Source: Clostridia bacterium
GTDB taxonomy: Bacteria; Bacillota; Clostridia; Lachnospirales; Anaerotignaceae
Length of the DNA: 28,858 bases
Direction of reading: 5' to 3'
Assembly (NCBI GenBank): GCA_900757025.1
Contig: CAAEMG010000010.1
Location: forward strand, 1-28,858
The position numbers and the translations under genes were made by a program. This document shows, piece after piece, positions 1-7,501 of the stretch. The stretch's first letter is position 1; every line of letters starts with the position of its first letter. The notes under the pieces are model-generated. The model was not told the origin of the DNA. It ran no database searches and saw only the letters and a program-made list of their open reading frames with translations.

Positions 1-1
1 T

Positions 2-385
2 GCAACACTTGATGTACTTACAATAGACCTTAAAAGCGGAAAAGGAAAAATAATAAAAAACGGCGGTTCATCGGTATTTATTATACGAAACGGAAATGTT
101 ACGGCTGTAAGAAGCACTTCCTTGCCGCTGGGAATAAGCTGTTCAAGCCAGAGTGATATAACTTCATTCAGCCTTGAAAATAAAGATATTGTGCTTATGG
201 TTACGGACGGAATAACAGACGGCGTAAAATGGGAAAACGAAGAAAACGAAATTAAAAAAGTGCTTGCCGACAGCACGGATATAAAAAAACTTTGTGCAGG
301 AATTGTAGAAAATGCCGTTAAAAGGGACGGCGGAACACCAAAGGACGATATGCTTGCACTGGCTGTGAAGGTGTATGAAAGTTAG
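2..385 (+). CDS. spoIIE: Stage II sporulation protein E, C-terminal PP2C phosphatase domain (5' end outside window)
   Basis: An open frame enters from the left edge in frame 2 and ends at TAG 383-385, giving the last 127 residues. It reads as the end of a PP2C/SpoIIE phosphatase: an ATLDVLTIDL strand, a LPLGIS segment, the metal-site strand VLMVTDGITDG, and a terminal DDMLALAVKV with the paired Asp that bind Mn/Mg. SpoIIE is a membrane phosphatase that dephosphorylates SpoIIAA to activate sigma-F in the forespore. The fit to SpoIIE rather than RsbU comes partly from context, because tilS, hpt and ftsH, usual spoIIE neighbours, occur later in the window on the same strand. The membrane part is not visible, so another PP2C protein is possible. 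Confidence 0.8.
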   Translation, partial: ATLDVLTIDLKSGKGKIIKNGGSSVFIIRNGNVTAVRSTSLPLGISCSSQSDITSFSLENKDIVLMVTDGITDGVKWENEENEIKKVLADSTDIKKLCAGIVENAVKRDGGTPKDDMLALAVKVYES

Positions 386-413
386 GCAGTAGTGAATGTT
401 TTTTTGCCGATAT

Positions 414-490
414 CTTTTTGTCATCTTGAACCAATGCGGTGTATTAGAATTTTGCTACGCAAAGCCCCAAGGTCTTATACAAATCAAAAT
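414..490. repeat. Short copy of dispersed intergenic repeat (copy C)
   Basis: The gap after spoIIE starts with CTTTTTGTCATCTTGA and ends with CCCCAAGGTCTTATA followed by CAAATCAAAAT. The same left end (CTTTTTGTCATATTGAG, from 12056) and right end (GTCCCAAGGTTTTAT, near 12241) bracket a longer copy after the NCS2 permease, so this looks like an internally deleted copy. The alignment was made by eye and is imperfect. Confidence 0.4.
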
Positions 491-496
491 TCATAT

Positions 497-530
497 AAAA
501 AAGCCGCAGAAATTTTTAATTCCTGCGGCT
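497..530 (-). terminator. Intrinsic terminator of htpG
   Basis: A perfect 8-bp inverted repeat (AGCCGCAG 502-509, CTGCGGCT 523-530) is followed on the minus strand by a T5 run (497-501), just after the htpG stop codon. On the plus strand the hairpin has only a weak T tract, so it may also stop spoIIE transcripts, but less well. Confidence 0.8.
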
Positions 531-541
531 AAAATTTTTAT

Positions 542-2524
542 TTATTTTTCAAGCATTTTTTCCATTATTTCATTACTTCTTTCAATAAATGCCGACATTT
601 GTGCCGGCTCAAGAGTTTTCTGGCTCATAAGCGCAAGGTCATAAAGCTGGTGGCATATAAGTTTTGAAAGTTCAGCCTTTGAAGGGTCGTCCTTTATTTC
701 GGCAAGTTTTTTAACAAGGCTGTTGCTGCTGTTAAGAACAAGAGTATATTCCGGCTTTATGTCGCCAAGCATACTTAACATTTCCGGCTGAATCTGGCGG
801 TATGTTTCTGCCATTTCCATCATACGTCTGCTCTGTTCGGAAAGAAGCATCATTGATGAAACATTGTCTGCTTTAAGGCTTTCTGTTTTAACATTAAGGT
901 CTTTGTTGTCAAGTGCCATTCTGAAAAGATTCTGCATTTCGTCTGCAAGTTTTTCATCCTTTGCGGCATCTTTGTTTTTAAGTGTTTCTGAAATATCGGC
1001 GTCAACTCTGGCAAATGCAACCTTGCCCAAAGACTTGTATTCAAGGAATGAAACGAAGTTTACATCTATAGGCGATGCAAGTATAATTGCTTCCATGCCT
1101 TCGGCTTTAAGCATATTTACATACTGAGCCTGCTGTGTTTCATCGGAAACATAGAAAACTTTGTTTTCATGTTTTTCCTTATTCTTTTCAAGGTATTCCT
1201 CAAGAGTTTTGAAGTCGCCGTCTGTTGTTTTATAAATAAGAGAATCTTTAATTTTATCGTAGAATTTTTCATCCTTCATGCAGCCGTATTTTATGAAAAG
1301 GCTGATGTCGTTCCAGAAACCTTCATACTGTTTTCTGTCGTTTTTGAAAATTCCGTTAAGTTTGTCGGCAACCTTCTTTGTGATGTATGCGTTCATCTTT
1401 GTAACGTAGCCGTCGTTTTGAAGTGCACTTCTTGATACGTTAAGAGGAAGGTCAGGACAGTCTATAACGCCTTTAAGAAGAAGTAAAAATTCGGGAACAA
1501 CTTCCTTAATATTATCGGCAATATAAACCTGATTTGAATAAAGTTTTACTTCGCCTTCTATAATATTTGTATCGTTAATAAGTTTAGGGAAATAAAGTAT
1601 GCCTTTAAGGTTAAAAGGATAATCCATATTTAAGTGGATATAGAAGAGAGGGTCGTTTGCATCTCTGAATACCTGATGATAGAATTTTTTGTAATCTTCA
1701 TCTTTAAGGTCTTTTGGATTTTTAACCCACAAAGGCTCTGTTTCGTTTATAGCAACAGGAACTTTGTCGTCCTCTGTTTTTTCTTCTGTTGTTTCCTCTT
1801 TGTCGTCTTTCTTTTCTTCTGCGGAATCTGCCGCTGCTTTTTCTTTTATTTCTGTCTCTTTTGCTTTTTCGTCTTCTGTTTTTTCAGGTTTTATTTCTTC
1901 ATATTCAAAGAAAATCTTAACAGGCATAAACGCACAGTATTTTCTGAGTGTGCTGTACATAAGGGCAGAATCAAGAAATTCTTTTCCGTCTTCGCCTATG
2001 TAAAGAGTTATTGTTGTACCTCTTTCGGTACGTGTGCCGTCTTCCATTTCAAATTCAATGCCGCCCTCGCAGGTCCATTTTGCACTTTTTGCACCTTTCT
2101 GATATGAAAGAGAATCTATTTCAACTTTGTCGGCAACCATAAAAGCAGAATAGAAGCCCAAGCCGAAGTGACCGATTATATCGTTGCCTTCTGCCTGTTT
2201 TTCTTCATATTTTGCAATAAAGTCTGTTGCACCTGAAAAAGCAATCTGGTTAATATATTTTTTGATTTCGTCGGCTGTCATGCCAAGGCCGTTATCGCTT
2301 ATTGTTATTGTTTTGTTTGGTGCGTCAACCTTTACGTTTATTTTATATTCTTCGTTTTCCGGTGCTTCAGCCTCGCCAAGGCTTACAAGTTTTTTGAATT
2401 TGCTTACGGCATCGCAGCCGTTTGAAACAAGTTCACGAACAAATATGTCTTTGTCTGTGTAGAGCCATTTTTTTATAATAGGAAGAAAATTTTCACTGTT
2501 AATAGATAAATTACCTTTTTCCAT
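542..2524 (-). CDS. htpG: Molecular chaperone HtpG (Hsp90 family) with a charged linker
   Basis: 660 residues. The GHKL ATPase domain is at the N-terminus: RELVSNGCDA (Glu31, Asn35), DNGLGM (about 77-82), and GHFGLGFYS (about 118-126), the ATP lid glycine motif. The middle domain carries the NVSR and LQ signature (LPLNVSRSALQ), followed by the dimerisation domain. HtpG is a cytosolic ATP-dependent chaperone. Between the N and middle domains, about 209-257, lies a run made mostly of Glu, Lys, Asp, Ala and Thr, resembling a charged linker; E. coli HtpG (624 aa) lacks it. Start ATG has GGAGG upstream. A consensus promoter and a CIRCE operator precede it and a hairpin terminator follows, so it appears to be its own heat-shock transcription unit. 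Confidence 0.97.
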   Translation of the reverse strand: MEKGNLSINSENFLPIIKKWLYTDKDIFVRELVSNGCDAVSKFKKLVSLGEAEAPENEEYKINVKVDAPNKTITISDNGLGMTADEIKKYINQIAFSGATDFIAKYEEKQAEGNDIIGHFGLGFYSAFMVADKVEIDSLSYQKGAKSAKWTCEGGIEFEMEDGTRTERGTTITLYIGEDGKEFLDSALMYSTLRKYCAFMPVKIFFEYEEIKPEKTEDEKAKETEIKEKAAADSAEEKKDDKEETTEEKTEDDKVPVAINETEPLWVKNPKDLKDEDYKKFYHQVFRDANDPLFYIHLNMDYPFNLKGILYFPKLINDTNIIEGEVKLYSNQVYIADNIKEVVPEFLLLLKGVIDCPDLPLNVSRSALQNDGYVTKMNAYITKKVADKLNGIFKNDRKQYEGFWNDISLFIKYGCMKDEKFYDKIKDSLIYKTTDGDFKTLEEYLEKNKEKHENKVFYVSDETQQAQYVNMLKAEGMEAIILASPIDVNFVSFLEYKSLGKVAFARVDADISETLKNKDAAKDEKLADEMQNLFRMALDNKDLNVKTESLKADNVSSMMLLSEQSRRMMEMAETYRQIQPEMLSMLGDIKPEYTLVLNSSNSLVKKLAEIKDDPSKAELSKLICHQLYDLALMSQKTLEPAQMSAFIERSNEIMEKMLEK

Positions 2525-2571
2525 TTATATTACCTCCGATATGTCAGTGTCAAAATAAATCTTTTAAGATT

Positions 2572-2599
2572 ATTTTATCACTGAGAAGGCAAATGTCAA
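2572..2599 (-). promoter_or_regulatory. Sigma-A type promoter of htpG
   Basis: On the minus strand TTGACA (2594-2599) is separated by 16 nt from TAAAAT (2572-2577). It lies about 50 bp upstream of the htpG start, leaving a short leader with the ribosome-binding site. Confidence 0.7.
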
Positions 2600-2606
2600 G
2601 AAAAAA

Positions 2607-2633
2607 TTAGCACTCATTTAATTTGAGTGCTAA
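2607..2633. promoter_or_regulatory. CIRCE operator (HrcA binding site)
   Basis: TTAGCACTC (2607-2615), a 9-nt spacer, then GAGTGCTAA (2625-2633) is an exact match to the known CIRCE consensus bound by the HrcA heat-shock repressor. It sits between the stop codon of the upstream small gene and the htpG -35 box, 7 bp from that box, so HrcA control of htpG is the natural reading. Confidence 0.95.
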
Positions 2634-2638
2634 CAAAA

Positions 2639-3103
2639 TTACATCTGTGTGCTTACGGAAATATTATTTTTTTCAAAAAATTCATTTATATATTCGTCCC
2701 AGGCATATTCGCCGCTTTTATCCATTGTAAATGTTTTTGTGGAGGAGCCTGTAATTACCGTAACGGCATTATTTTCAAATGTTATATTAAGGAAAAGAAC
2801 CGATGAATCGGGAGAAATTTTTTCTTTTAATTCTTCTGTTGCGGCAAACACAAGCTTTATAAATTTCGGCATACGTTTTCCTTTTATAATTTCAAAGGCA
2901 AATGGCTTTATTTCTTTCCAAAGACAGTAATCTCTTTGAGGAAGGTTTTCTTCATCGAAAAAATCTTTGTTTATTTTTCCGGAAATTTCAAAGGAGGTAA
3001 ATGTGGTTATAACGGCATTTCTGATTTCCAAAGAATCGAAAATATCGGATTTGAGAAGCAAAGACATAAATTTTTTTGTATTGTTTACGTTATATACCAG
3101 CAT
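2639..3103 (-). CDS. DUF5721-like small protein of unknown function
   Basis: 154 residues from the ATG at 3103, chosen because AGGAGG sits at the right distance upstream. An upstream in-frame start at 3172 lacks such a site and would add a Cys/Phe-rich stretch unlike the rest. The N-terminus (MLVYNVNNTKKFMSLLLKS) and the segment around FTSFEISGKINKDFF resemble, from memory, clostridial DUF5721 proteins. It appears cytosolic, with no signal peptide or membrane segment. It follows the cysteine-rich gene on the same strand with a gap of about 95 bp and precedes htpG. I assign no function; the family name is a recollection, not a search result. Confidence 0.7.
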   Translation of the reverse strand: MLVYNVNNTKKFMSLLLKSDIFDSLEIRNAVITTFTSFEISGKINKDFFDEENLPQRDYCLWKEIKPFAFEIIKGKRMPKFIKLVFAATEELKEKISPDSSVLFLNITFENNAVTVITGSSTKTFTMDKSGEYAWDEYINEFFEKNNISVSTQM

Positions 3104-3197
3104 AGCTGCCTCCTGAAAAAAATTATTTTGTAATAATAATTTAGCACAGCAAAAATAAAAGAACAAGTGCAAAAGACAAAGGGCAGGGGAGAGAAAT

Positions 3198-3557
3198 TTA
3201 GTTTAAAGGAATTTTGCTGTTTACCCAGTTTATGCAAAAATCAATAATATCATCGCATGAGCAGTTTTCGGAAGAAAGTTCACAGCAGTTTACGGTTCCG
3301 AATTTTTCCTTAAAATCAAGAAGAAAAATAAGCCTAAGGGATTTAATTTCATATTCATCAATAAAAAGCCCAATGGCACACAAAGCCCCTATAAGGGCAG
3401 AACATATATCTCCCGTGCCGAAACCTGCGTTTATGGCGTTAAGCATACAAAGCATATCATAGGTTACTTTTTTATTTCGGCTTTTGCATATGGCATAAAA
3501 TACACTCTGGCTGCAATTTAGAGTTTCTTCATTAATATAAACCATATTTTCTTCCAT
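3198..3557 (-). CDS. Cysteine-rich small protein, C_GCAxxG_C_C family-like
   Basis: 119 residues with 10 cysteines: Cys15 (in NCSQSV), 24, 37, 52, 60, 91, 92, 99, 101 and 108. The pattern NCSQ, then GFGTGDICSALIGA, then F..KFGT..C matches the layout of the C_GCAxxG_C_C family, putative redox or metal-binding proteins, although the central motif is diverged (C-S-A-L-I-G). The start at 3557 was chosen over the ATG at 3566 because the GGGAGGG ribosome-binding site (3566-3571 region) overlaps the earlier ATG. That site lies in the 3' arm of the terminator that closes the riboflavin operon, which could limit translation. Function unknown. Confidence 0.65.
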   Translation of the reverse strand: MEENMVYINEETLNCSQSVFYAICKSRNKKVTYDMLCMLNAINAGFGTGDICSALIGALCAIGLFIDEYEIKSLRLIFLLDFKEKFGTVNCCELSSENCSCDDIIDFCINWVNSKIPLN

Positions 3558-3598
3558 AAAAAACACCCTCCCAAGCCATAATATGCTTTGGAAGGGTG
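3558..3598 (-). terminator. Terminator of the rib operon overlapping the next gene's RBS
   Basis: On the minus strand, CACCCT (3593-3598) pairs with AGGGTG (3564-3569), extending to roughly 13 pairs with one C-A mismatch and a bulge, followed by T6 (3558-3563). It starts 12 nt after the ribH stop. The 3' arm contains GGGAGGG, the only ribosome-binding site for the following gene, whose ATG directly follows the T run. Confidence 0.8.
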
Positions 3599-3610
3599 CA
3601 TGGACACTTT

Positions 3611-4078
3611 TTAGGCTTCTATATTTTTGATAAGGTTAATCATCTCTATTGCACCGAGGGCACAGTCGTAACCTTTGTTGCCTGCTTTTGAGCCTGCTCT
3701 TTCTATAGCCTGTTCAATGTTTTCTGTTGTTATAACGCCGAACATAACGGGAATTTCGCTTTCAAGGCCGACATTTGCAATGCCTTTTGAAACTTCGCTG
3801 CAAACATAGTCATAATGTGTTGTTGCTCCTCTTATAACTGCGCCAAGGCATATAACTGCGTCATATTTTCCGCTTTTTGCCATTTTCTTTGCAATAAGAG
3901 GTATTTCAAAAGCACCGGGAACCCATGCAACATCAATATTTTCGTCTTCAACGCCGTGACGGCTTAAACCGTCTATTGCTCCGGAAACAAGTTTTGAAAC
4001 TATAAATTCGTTAAATCTTGCGGCAACAATGCCGATTCTAACTTTTCCGCCTATTACATTTCCTTCAAATTTTTTCAT
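3611..4078 (-). CDS. ribH: 6,7-dimethyl-8-ribityllumazine synthase
   Basis: 155 residues, the usual family length. It condenses 5-amino-6-ribitylaminouracil with 3,4-dihydroxy-2-butanone 4-phosphate, the penultimate step of riboflavin synthesis, in an oligomeric cytosolic shell. Visible motifs are ARFNEFI (substrate pocket), VPGAFEIP, GAVIRGATTHYDYV with the catalytic His, and FGVITTENIEQAIERAG followed by KAGNKG. It is the last gene of ribD-ribE-ribBA-ribH, 35 bp after ribBA, with a clear ribosome-binding site (GGAGG) before ATG. A terminator follows it. Confidence 0.98.
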   Translation of the reverse strand: MKKFEGNVIGGKVRIGIVAARFNEFIVSKLVSGAIDGLSRHGVEDENIDVAWVPGAFEIPLIAKKMAKSGKYDAVICLGAVIRGATTHYDYVCSEVSKGIANVGLESEIPVMFGVITTENIEQAIERAGSKAGNKGYDCALGAIEMINLIKNIEA

Positions 4079-4113
4079 TTTAAATTCCTCCGTATATTTT
4101 ATTTTTTCTTATA

Positions 4114-5322
4114 TTACAAATGAAGTATGTGACCCATTTTTTCTTTTTTTGTTTTCATGTAGAAATCTGCCTGGTGCATATGTTCCGTTTCGATTGGAAC
4201 TCTTTCCACTATTTCAATGCCGTAGTCTTCAAGACCGTCTATTTTTTTAGGGTTATTTGTCATTATTCTGAGTTTCTGCATTCCCAAATCTTTTATAATC
4301 TGTGCTCCAACGCTGTAATCTCTAAGGTCGGGAGCAAAGCCCAAAGCTACATTCGCCTCTACAGTATCAAGGCCTTCATCCTGCAATTTGTAGGCTTTAA
4401 GTTTATTTATAAGTCCTATTCCTCTGCCTTCCTGACGAAGGTAAACGAGAGCACCTCTGCCTTCTGCGGCTATTTTTTTCATTGCGGCGTCAAGCTGGTT
4501 TCCGCAGTCGCATTTTGCCGAACCGAAAACATCGCCTGTAAGACATTCGCTGTGAACCCTTATAAGTACAGGCTGTCCGTCGGCAACATTTCCCATTGTA
4601 AGGGCAACATGGTGTTCGCCGGTTCTCTGGTTTTCAAAGCCGAAAATTTCAAAGTTCCCGTATTTTGTAGGGAGCTTTGCCTCAACAACTCTTTCAACTG
4701 TTCTTTCGTGCATTCTTCTGTATTTCTGAATATCTTTTATTGTTGTAAATTTAAGGCCGTGTTTTTTGGCAAATTCAATAAGCTGAGTCTTTCTCATCAT
4801 TGTTCCGTCGGGTGCCATAATTTCACAGCAAAGACCGATTTCTTTTAAACCGGCAAGACGGCAAAGGTCAACGGTTGCTTCTGTGTGTCCGTTTCTTTGA
4901 AGAACTCCGCCTTCTCTTGCTTCAAGAGGAAACATATGTCCCGGACGACGAAAATCGGAAGGTCTTGCGTCATCTTCGGCACATTTCATTGCCGTTACGG
5001 AACGCTCGTAAGCGGAAATTCCCGTTGTTGTGTCAACATGGTCTATTGAAACGGTGAAAGCCGTTGAATGGTTGTCTGTGTTGTTTCCAACCATCTGTTC
5101 AAGACCGAGCTTTTTTGTAAATTCCTTGCTCATAGGCATACATATAAGGCCTTTTGCCTCACACGCCATAAAGTTTACGTTTTCCTGTGTGGCAAACTGT
5201 GCGGCACATATAAGGTCGCCTTCGTTTTCCCTGTCGGGGTCGTCTGTGCATACTATAACTTTGCCGTTTCTTAAATCCTCAAGAACTTCTTCAACCGAAT
5301 TAAATTCAAAATCCTTTTCCAT
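4114..5322 (-). CDS. ribBA: Bifunctional 3,4-dihydroxy-2-butanone-4-phosphate synthase / GTP cyclohydrolase II
   Basis: 402 residues from ATG 5322, chosen because GGAGG (5331-5335) lies 8 nt upstream; an in-frame ATG at 5352 lacks this and overlaps ribE. The N-terminal half is the DHBP synthase domain, with the acidic metal/substrate loop DDPDRENEGDL at about 27-37. The C-terminal half is GTP cyclohydrolase II, with HSECLTGD, then the zinc cysteines of C-x10-C-x-C, and LRQEGRGIGL. The two halves feed both branches of riboflavin synthesis, from ribulose 5-phosphate and from GTP. Both active sites appear complete. Confidence 0.98.
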   Translation of the reverse strand: MEKDFEFNSVEEVLEDLRNGKVIVCTDDPDRENEGDLICAAQFATQENVNFMACEAKGLICMPMSKEFTKKLGLEQMVGNNTDNHSTAFTVSIDHVDTTTGISAYERSVTAMKCAEDDARPSDFRRPGHMFPLEAREGGVLQRNGHTEATVDLCRLAGLKEIGLCCEIMAPDGTMMRKTQLIEFAKKHGLKFTTIKDIQKYRRMHERTVERVVEAKLPTKYGNFEIFGFENQRTGEHHVALTMGNVADGQPVLIRVHSECLTGDVFGSAKCDCGNQLDAAMKKIAAEGRGALVYLRQEGRGIGLINKLKAYKLQDEGLDTVEANVALGFAPDLRDYSVGAQIIKDLGMQKLRIMTNNPKKIDGLEDYGIEIVERVPIETEHMHQADFYMKTKKEKMGHILHL

Positions 5323-5341
5323 TTTGTGTACCTCCGTATAT

Positions 5342-5995
5342 TTAAAATCCATTTTTATACAAAAAATCCATTGTTATATTACTTGTATTTTTAGATGTTT
5401 CCTGCTTTTCAAAACCTAAAAGCCTTTCAACATATTTCCCAACAACATCGTTTTCAAGGTTTACAACATCGCCTTTTTTCTTGCTTAAAAGAGTTGTGTT
5501 TGAAGCCGTATGGGGTATTACGGAAACCTGAAAATAATTCTTTCCCAAATCGGCAACCGTAAGGCTTATGCCGTCTATTGTTATAGAGCCTTTTTCAACT
5601 ATAAGCCGCAAAATTTCCTTTGAGGTTGAAATTTTAACCCAAACGGCTATGCCGTCTTTTGTAAGGCTTTCTATTTTTCCCGTTCCGTCTATATGCCCCG
5701 AAACTATGTGTCCGCCGAAACGCCCCTGTGCCGACATTGCTCTTTCAAGATTTACTTTGCTTCCGCTTGATAAAGAGCCGAGGGAGCTTCGGTTTAATGT
5801 TTCGTGCATAACGTCTGCCGTAAAAGTGTTTTTGTCGAATGACGTTACCGTAAGGCATACTCCGTTTACGGCTATGCTGTCGCCCAAGTGTATATCGGAA
5901 AATATTGTTTTTCCTTCTATTTTCAGCTCTGCCGATACGGCACCGTTTTTTATCTGTTTAACTGTGCCTGTTTCCTCAACAATTCCCGTAAACAT
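5342..5995 (-). CDS. ribE: Riboflavin synthase, alpha subunit
   Basis: 217 residues. It dismutates two 6,7-dimethyl-8-ribityllumazine molecules to riboflavin plus the pyrimidine precursor. The N-terminus MFTGIVEETGTV is the family signature, and the protein has two similar lumazine-binding halves, each with an AVNGVCLTV or TIDGISLTV strand and a GHIVSGHIDGTG segment. The extreme C-terminal tail after GKYVERLL is about 25 residues of low conservation. Its ATG overlaps the ribD stop codon (TGATG), which implies translational coupling. The symbol follows E. coli usage; in Bacillus the same gene is called ribE or ribB. Confidence 0.97.
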   Translation of the reverse strand: MFTGIVEETGTVKQIKNGAVSAELKIEGKTIFSDIHLGDSIAVNGVCLTVTSFDKNTFTADVMHETLNRSSLGSLSSGSKVNLERAMSAQGRFGGHIVSGHIDGTGKIESLTKDGIAVWVKISTSKEILRLIVEKGSITIDGISLTVADLGKNYFQVSVIPHTASNTTLLSKKKGDVVNLENDVVGKYVERLLGFEKQETSKNTSNITMDFLYKNGF

Positions 5996-7083
5996 CAGCT
6001 TTCCTCCTTTTCAAATTCCAAAAGCAGGTCGTTATCTATAAATTTAACTTTCGGTTTGCAAAACTTAAATGCACCGTCCGGCTCTAAAACACCTTCGCCG
6101 CCCACAGGGGATTTTGCGTTTTTTCCGCCGAAAATTTTAGGTGCAATATAAACCTGAAGTTTATTTACAATTCCGTTTTGCAAAATGCTGTAGTTAAGCT
6201 CTCCGCCGCCTTCGACAAGCACGCTGTCGATTTGCATTTCTCCCAAAGCCTTCATAAGCTCTTTTAAATCGACTTTTCCGTTTAGAGAGTTTGTTTTTAA
6301 AAGCTTACAGCCTGCTTTTTCAAGTTCTGCTTTCTTTTCGATGTTTTCGTTGCAGTAGGCTATTATTGTTTTAACGCCGGCTGCTGTTTTAACGATATTG
6401 CTTTCCAAAGGAATTTTAAGGGAAGAGTCGCATATTATTCTTATGGGGTTTACGCCTTCTTCAATTCGGCAGGTGAGAAGGGGATTATCGGTTATAACCG
6501 TTCCTATGCCGACCATTATTGCCGAAAGAGCTTTTCTTGTCTGCTGAACATTTTCTCTTGCCTTTTCTCCTGTAATCCATTTGCTTTTTCCGCTTGTACA
6601 GGCTATTTTTCCGTCTGCCGTCATGGCATATTTCATAACAACATAAGGAGTTTTTGTTGTTATATAGTGAAAGAAAACTTTATTTATTTCGTCACATTCT
6701 TCTTTCAAAACATTTTCTATAACTTCAATGCCGTGTTCCCTTAAATATTTAATGCCCTTTCCGGCAACAAGAGGATTTGGGTCGCTGCTGCCAACAAAAA
6801 CTCTTTTTATATTATGCTCGACTATTGCCTCTGTGCAAGGAGGCTGTTTTCCGTAGTGACAGCATGGCTCAAGGGTTACATACATATCAGCACCTTCGGC
6901 GTTTTCCGTAAGGTTTTTGAAAGCATCTCTTTCGGCATGAAGGCAGCCGTATTTTTTGTGCCAGCCTTCGCCTATTATTTTATTATTTTTAACTATAACG
7001 GCACCTACAAGAGGATTTGGGTTTACATATCCTCTTCCTTTTAAGGCAAGCTCTATAGCTCTTTTCATATATTTTTCGTTCAT
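5995..7083 (-). CDS. ribD: Bifunctional diaminohydroxyphosphoribosylaminopyrimidine deaminase / 5-amino-6-(5-phosphoribosylamino)uracil reductase
   Basis: 362 residues from ATG 7083, supported by an AGGAG site and by the family-typical start MNEKYMKRAIELALKG. An in-frame ATG at 7236 would run through the riboswitch terminator and add a non-conserved tail, so it is rejected. The deaminase domain shows the zinc motif HAE (His49-Glu51) and PCCHYGKQPPC (Cys74, Cys75, Cys83). The reductase domain has KYAMTADGKIA and a GGGELN segment for NADPH and substrate. It carries out the second and third steps on the GTP branch of riboflavin synthesis. First gene of the operon and directly downstream of an FMN riboswitch. 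Confidence 0.98.
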   Translation of the reverse strand: MNEKYMKRAIELALKGRGYVNPNPLVGAVIVKNNKIIGEGWHKKYGCLHAERDAFKNLTENAEGADMYVTLEPCCHYGKQPPCTEAIVEHNIKRVFVGSSDPNPLVAGKGIKYLREHGIEVIENVLKEECDEINKVFFHYITTKTPYVVMKYAMTADGKIACTSGKSKWITGEKARENVQQTRKALSAIMVGIGTVITDNPLLTCRIEEGVNPIRIICDSSLKIPLESNIVKTAAGVKTIIAYCNENIEKKAELEKAGCKLLKTNSLNGKVDLKELMKALGEMQIDSVLVEGGGELNYSILQNGIVNKLQVYIAPKIFGGKNAKSPVGGEGVLEPDGAFKFCKPKVKFIDNDLLLEFEKEES

Positions 7084-7189
7084 TTTTTCAGCTCCTTTTT
7101 TTGCCGAATAAAAAAGCCACATTGCATAAAAACGCAACGGGGCAAATAAAAACTCAATGTTAAATATGCTTTTATAGAGCCTTGAAATT

Positions 7190-7219
7190 AAAAAACCTCG
7201 GAAAAATAAATTTCCGAGG
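7190..7219 (-). terminator. Riboswitch-controlled terminator upstream of ribD
   Basis: CCTCGGAAA and TTTCCGAGG (7196-7219 region) form a hairpin followed on the minus strand by T6 (7190-7195). It lies between the FMN aptamer and the ribD start, so it is the probable expression platform, with FMN binding causing termination. Confidence 0.85.
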
Positions 7220-7267
7220 CGCAAAAACGAAGCCAAATAAAAACATACGCAAAAGTATATTTTCGCT

Positions 7268-7378
7268 TAATCTTCTCTCATCCAGACTGTACTGTCGGCT
7301 TGGGAATTGCACCCAATCATGCCATAAGGCTCGCAGGCTATAACTGCCGGTGGGGAATTTCGCCCCGCCCCGAAGACG
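7268..7378 (-). promoter_or_regulatory. FMN riboswitch (RFN element)
   Basis: The minus strand contains the conserved RFN blocks in order: TCTTCGGGGCGGGGCGAAA, TTCCCCACCGGC, AGCCTGCGAGC, GGTGCAATTCCC, AGCCGACAGT, and AGTCTGGATGAGAGAAGA. The outer ends pair as P1. This is the standard FMN-sensing aptamer found ahead of riboflavin genes, with the rib operon immediately downstream. Confidence 0.97.
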
Positions 7379-7396
7379 CTATATTAATTTAGCTAC

Positions 7397-7425
7397 ATAA
7401 TAGCACTAAGTTTGTAATAACGCAA
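7397..7425 (-). promoter_or_regulatory. Promoter of the rib operon
   Basis: On the minus strand TTGCGT (7420-7425), a 17-nt spacer, and TATTAT (7397-7402) place the transcript start just ahead of the FMN aptamer. The -35 match is partial. Confidence 0.55.
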
Positions 7426-7501
7426 TACCCTTTTTTTATTTAATGAAAAAAATGTTTGCATATGTTAATCAAAAAAACAGTGCATATAATGTAGAAAAAT
7501 T

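Noticed and set aside
1634..2107. Hydrophobic, Phe/Cys-rich open frame opposite htpG
   Set aside because: It mirrors the Glu/Lys-rich htpG sequence on the other strand, has no ribosome-binding site or family resemblance; an antisense shadow.
7084..7236. Upstream extension of ribD to an ATG at 7236
   Set aside because: It would translate through the riboswitch terminator, adds an unconserved tail, and lacks a ribosome-binding site; AGGAG fits ATG 7083.
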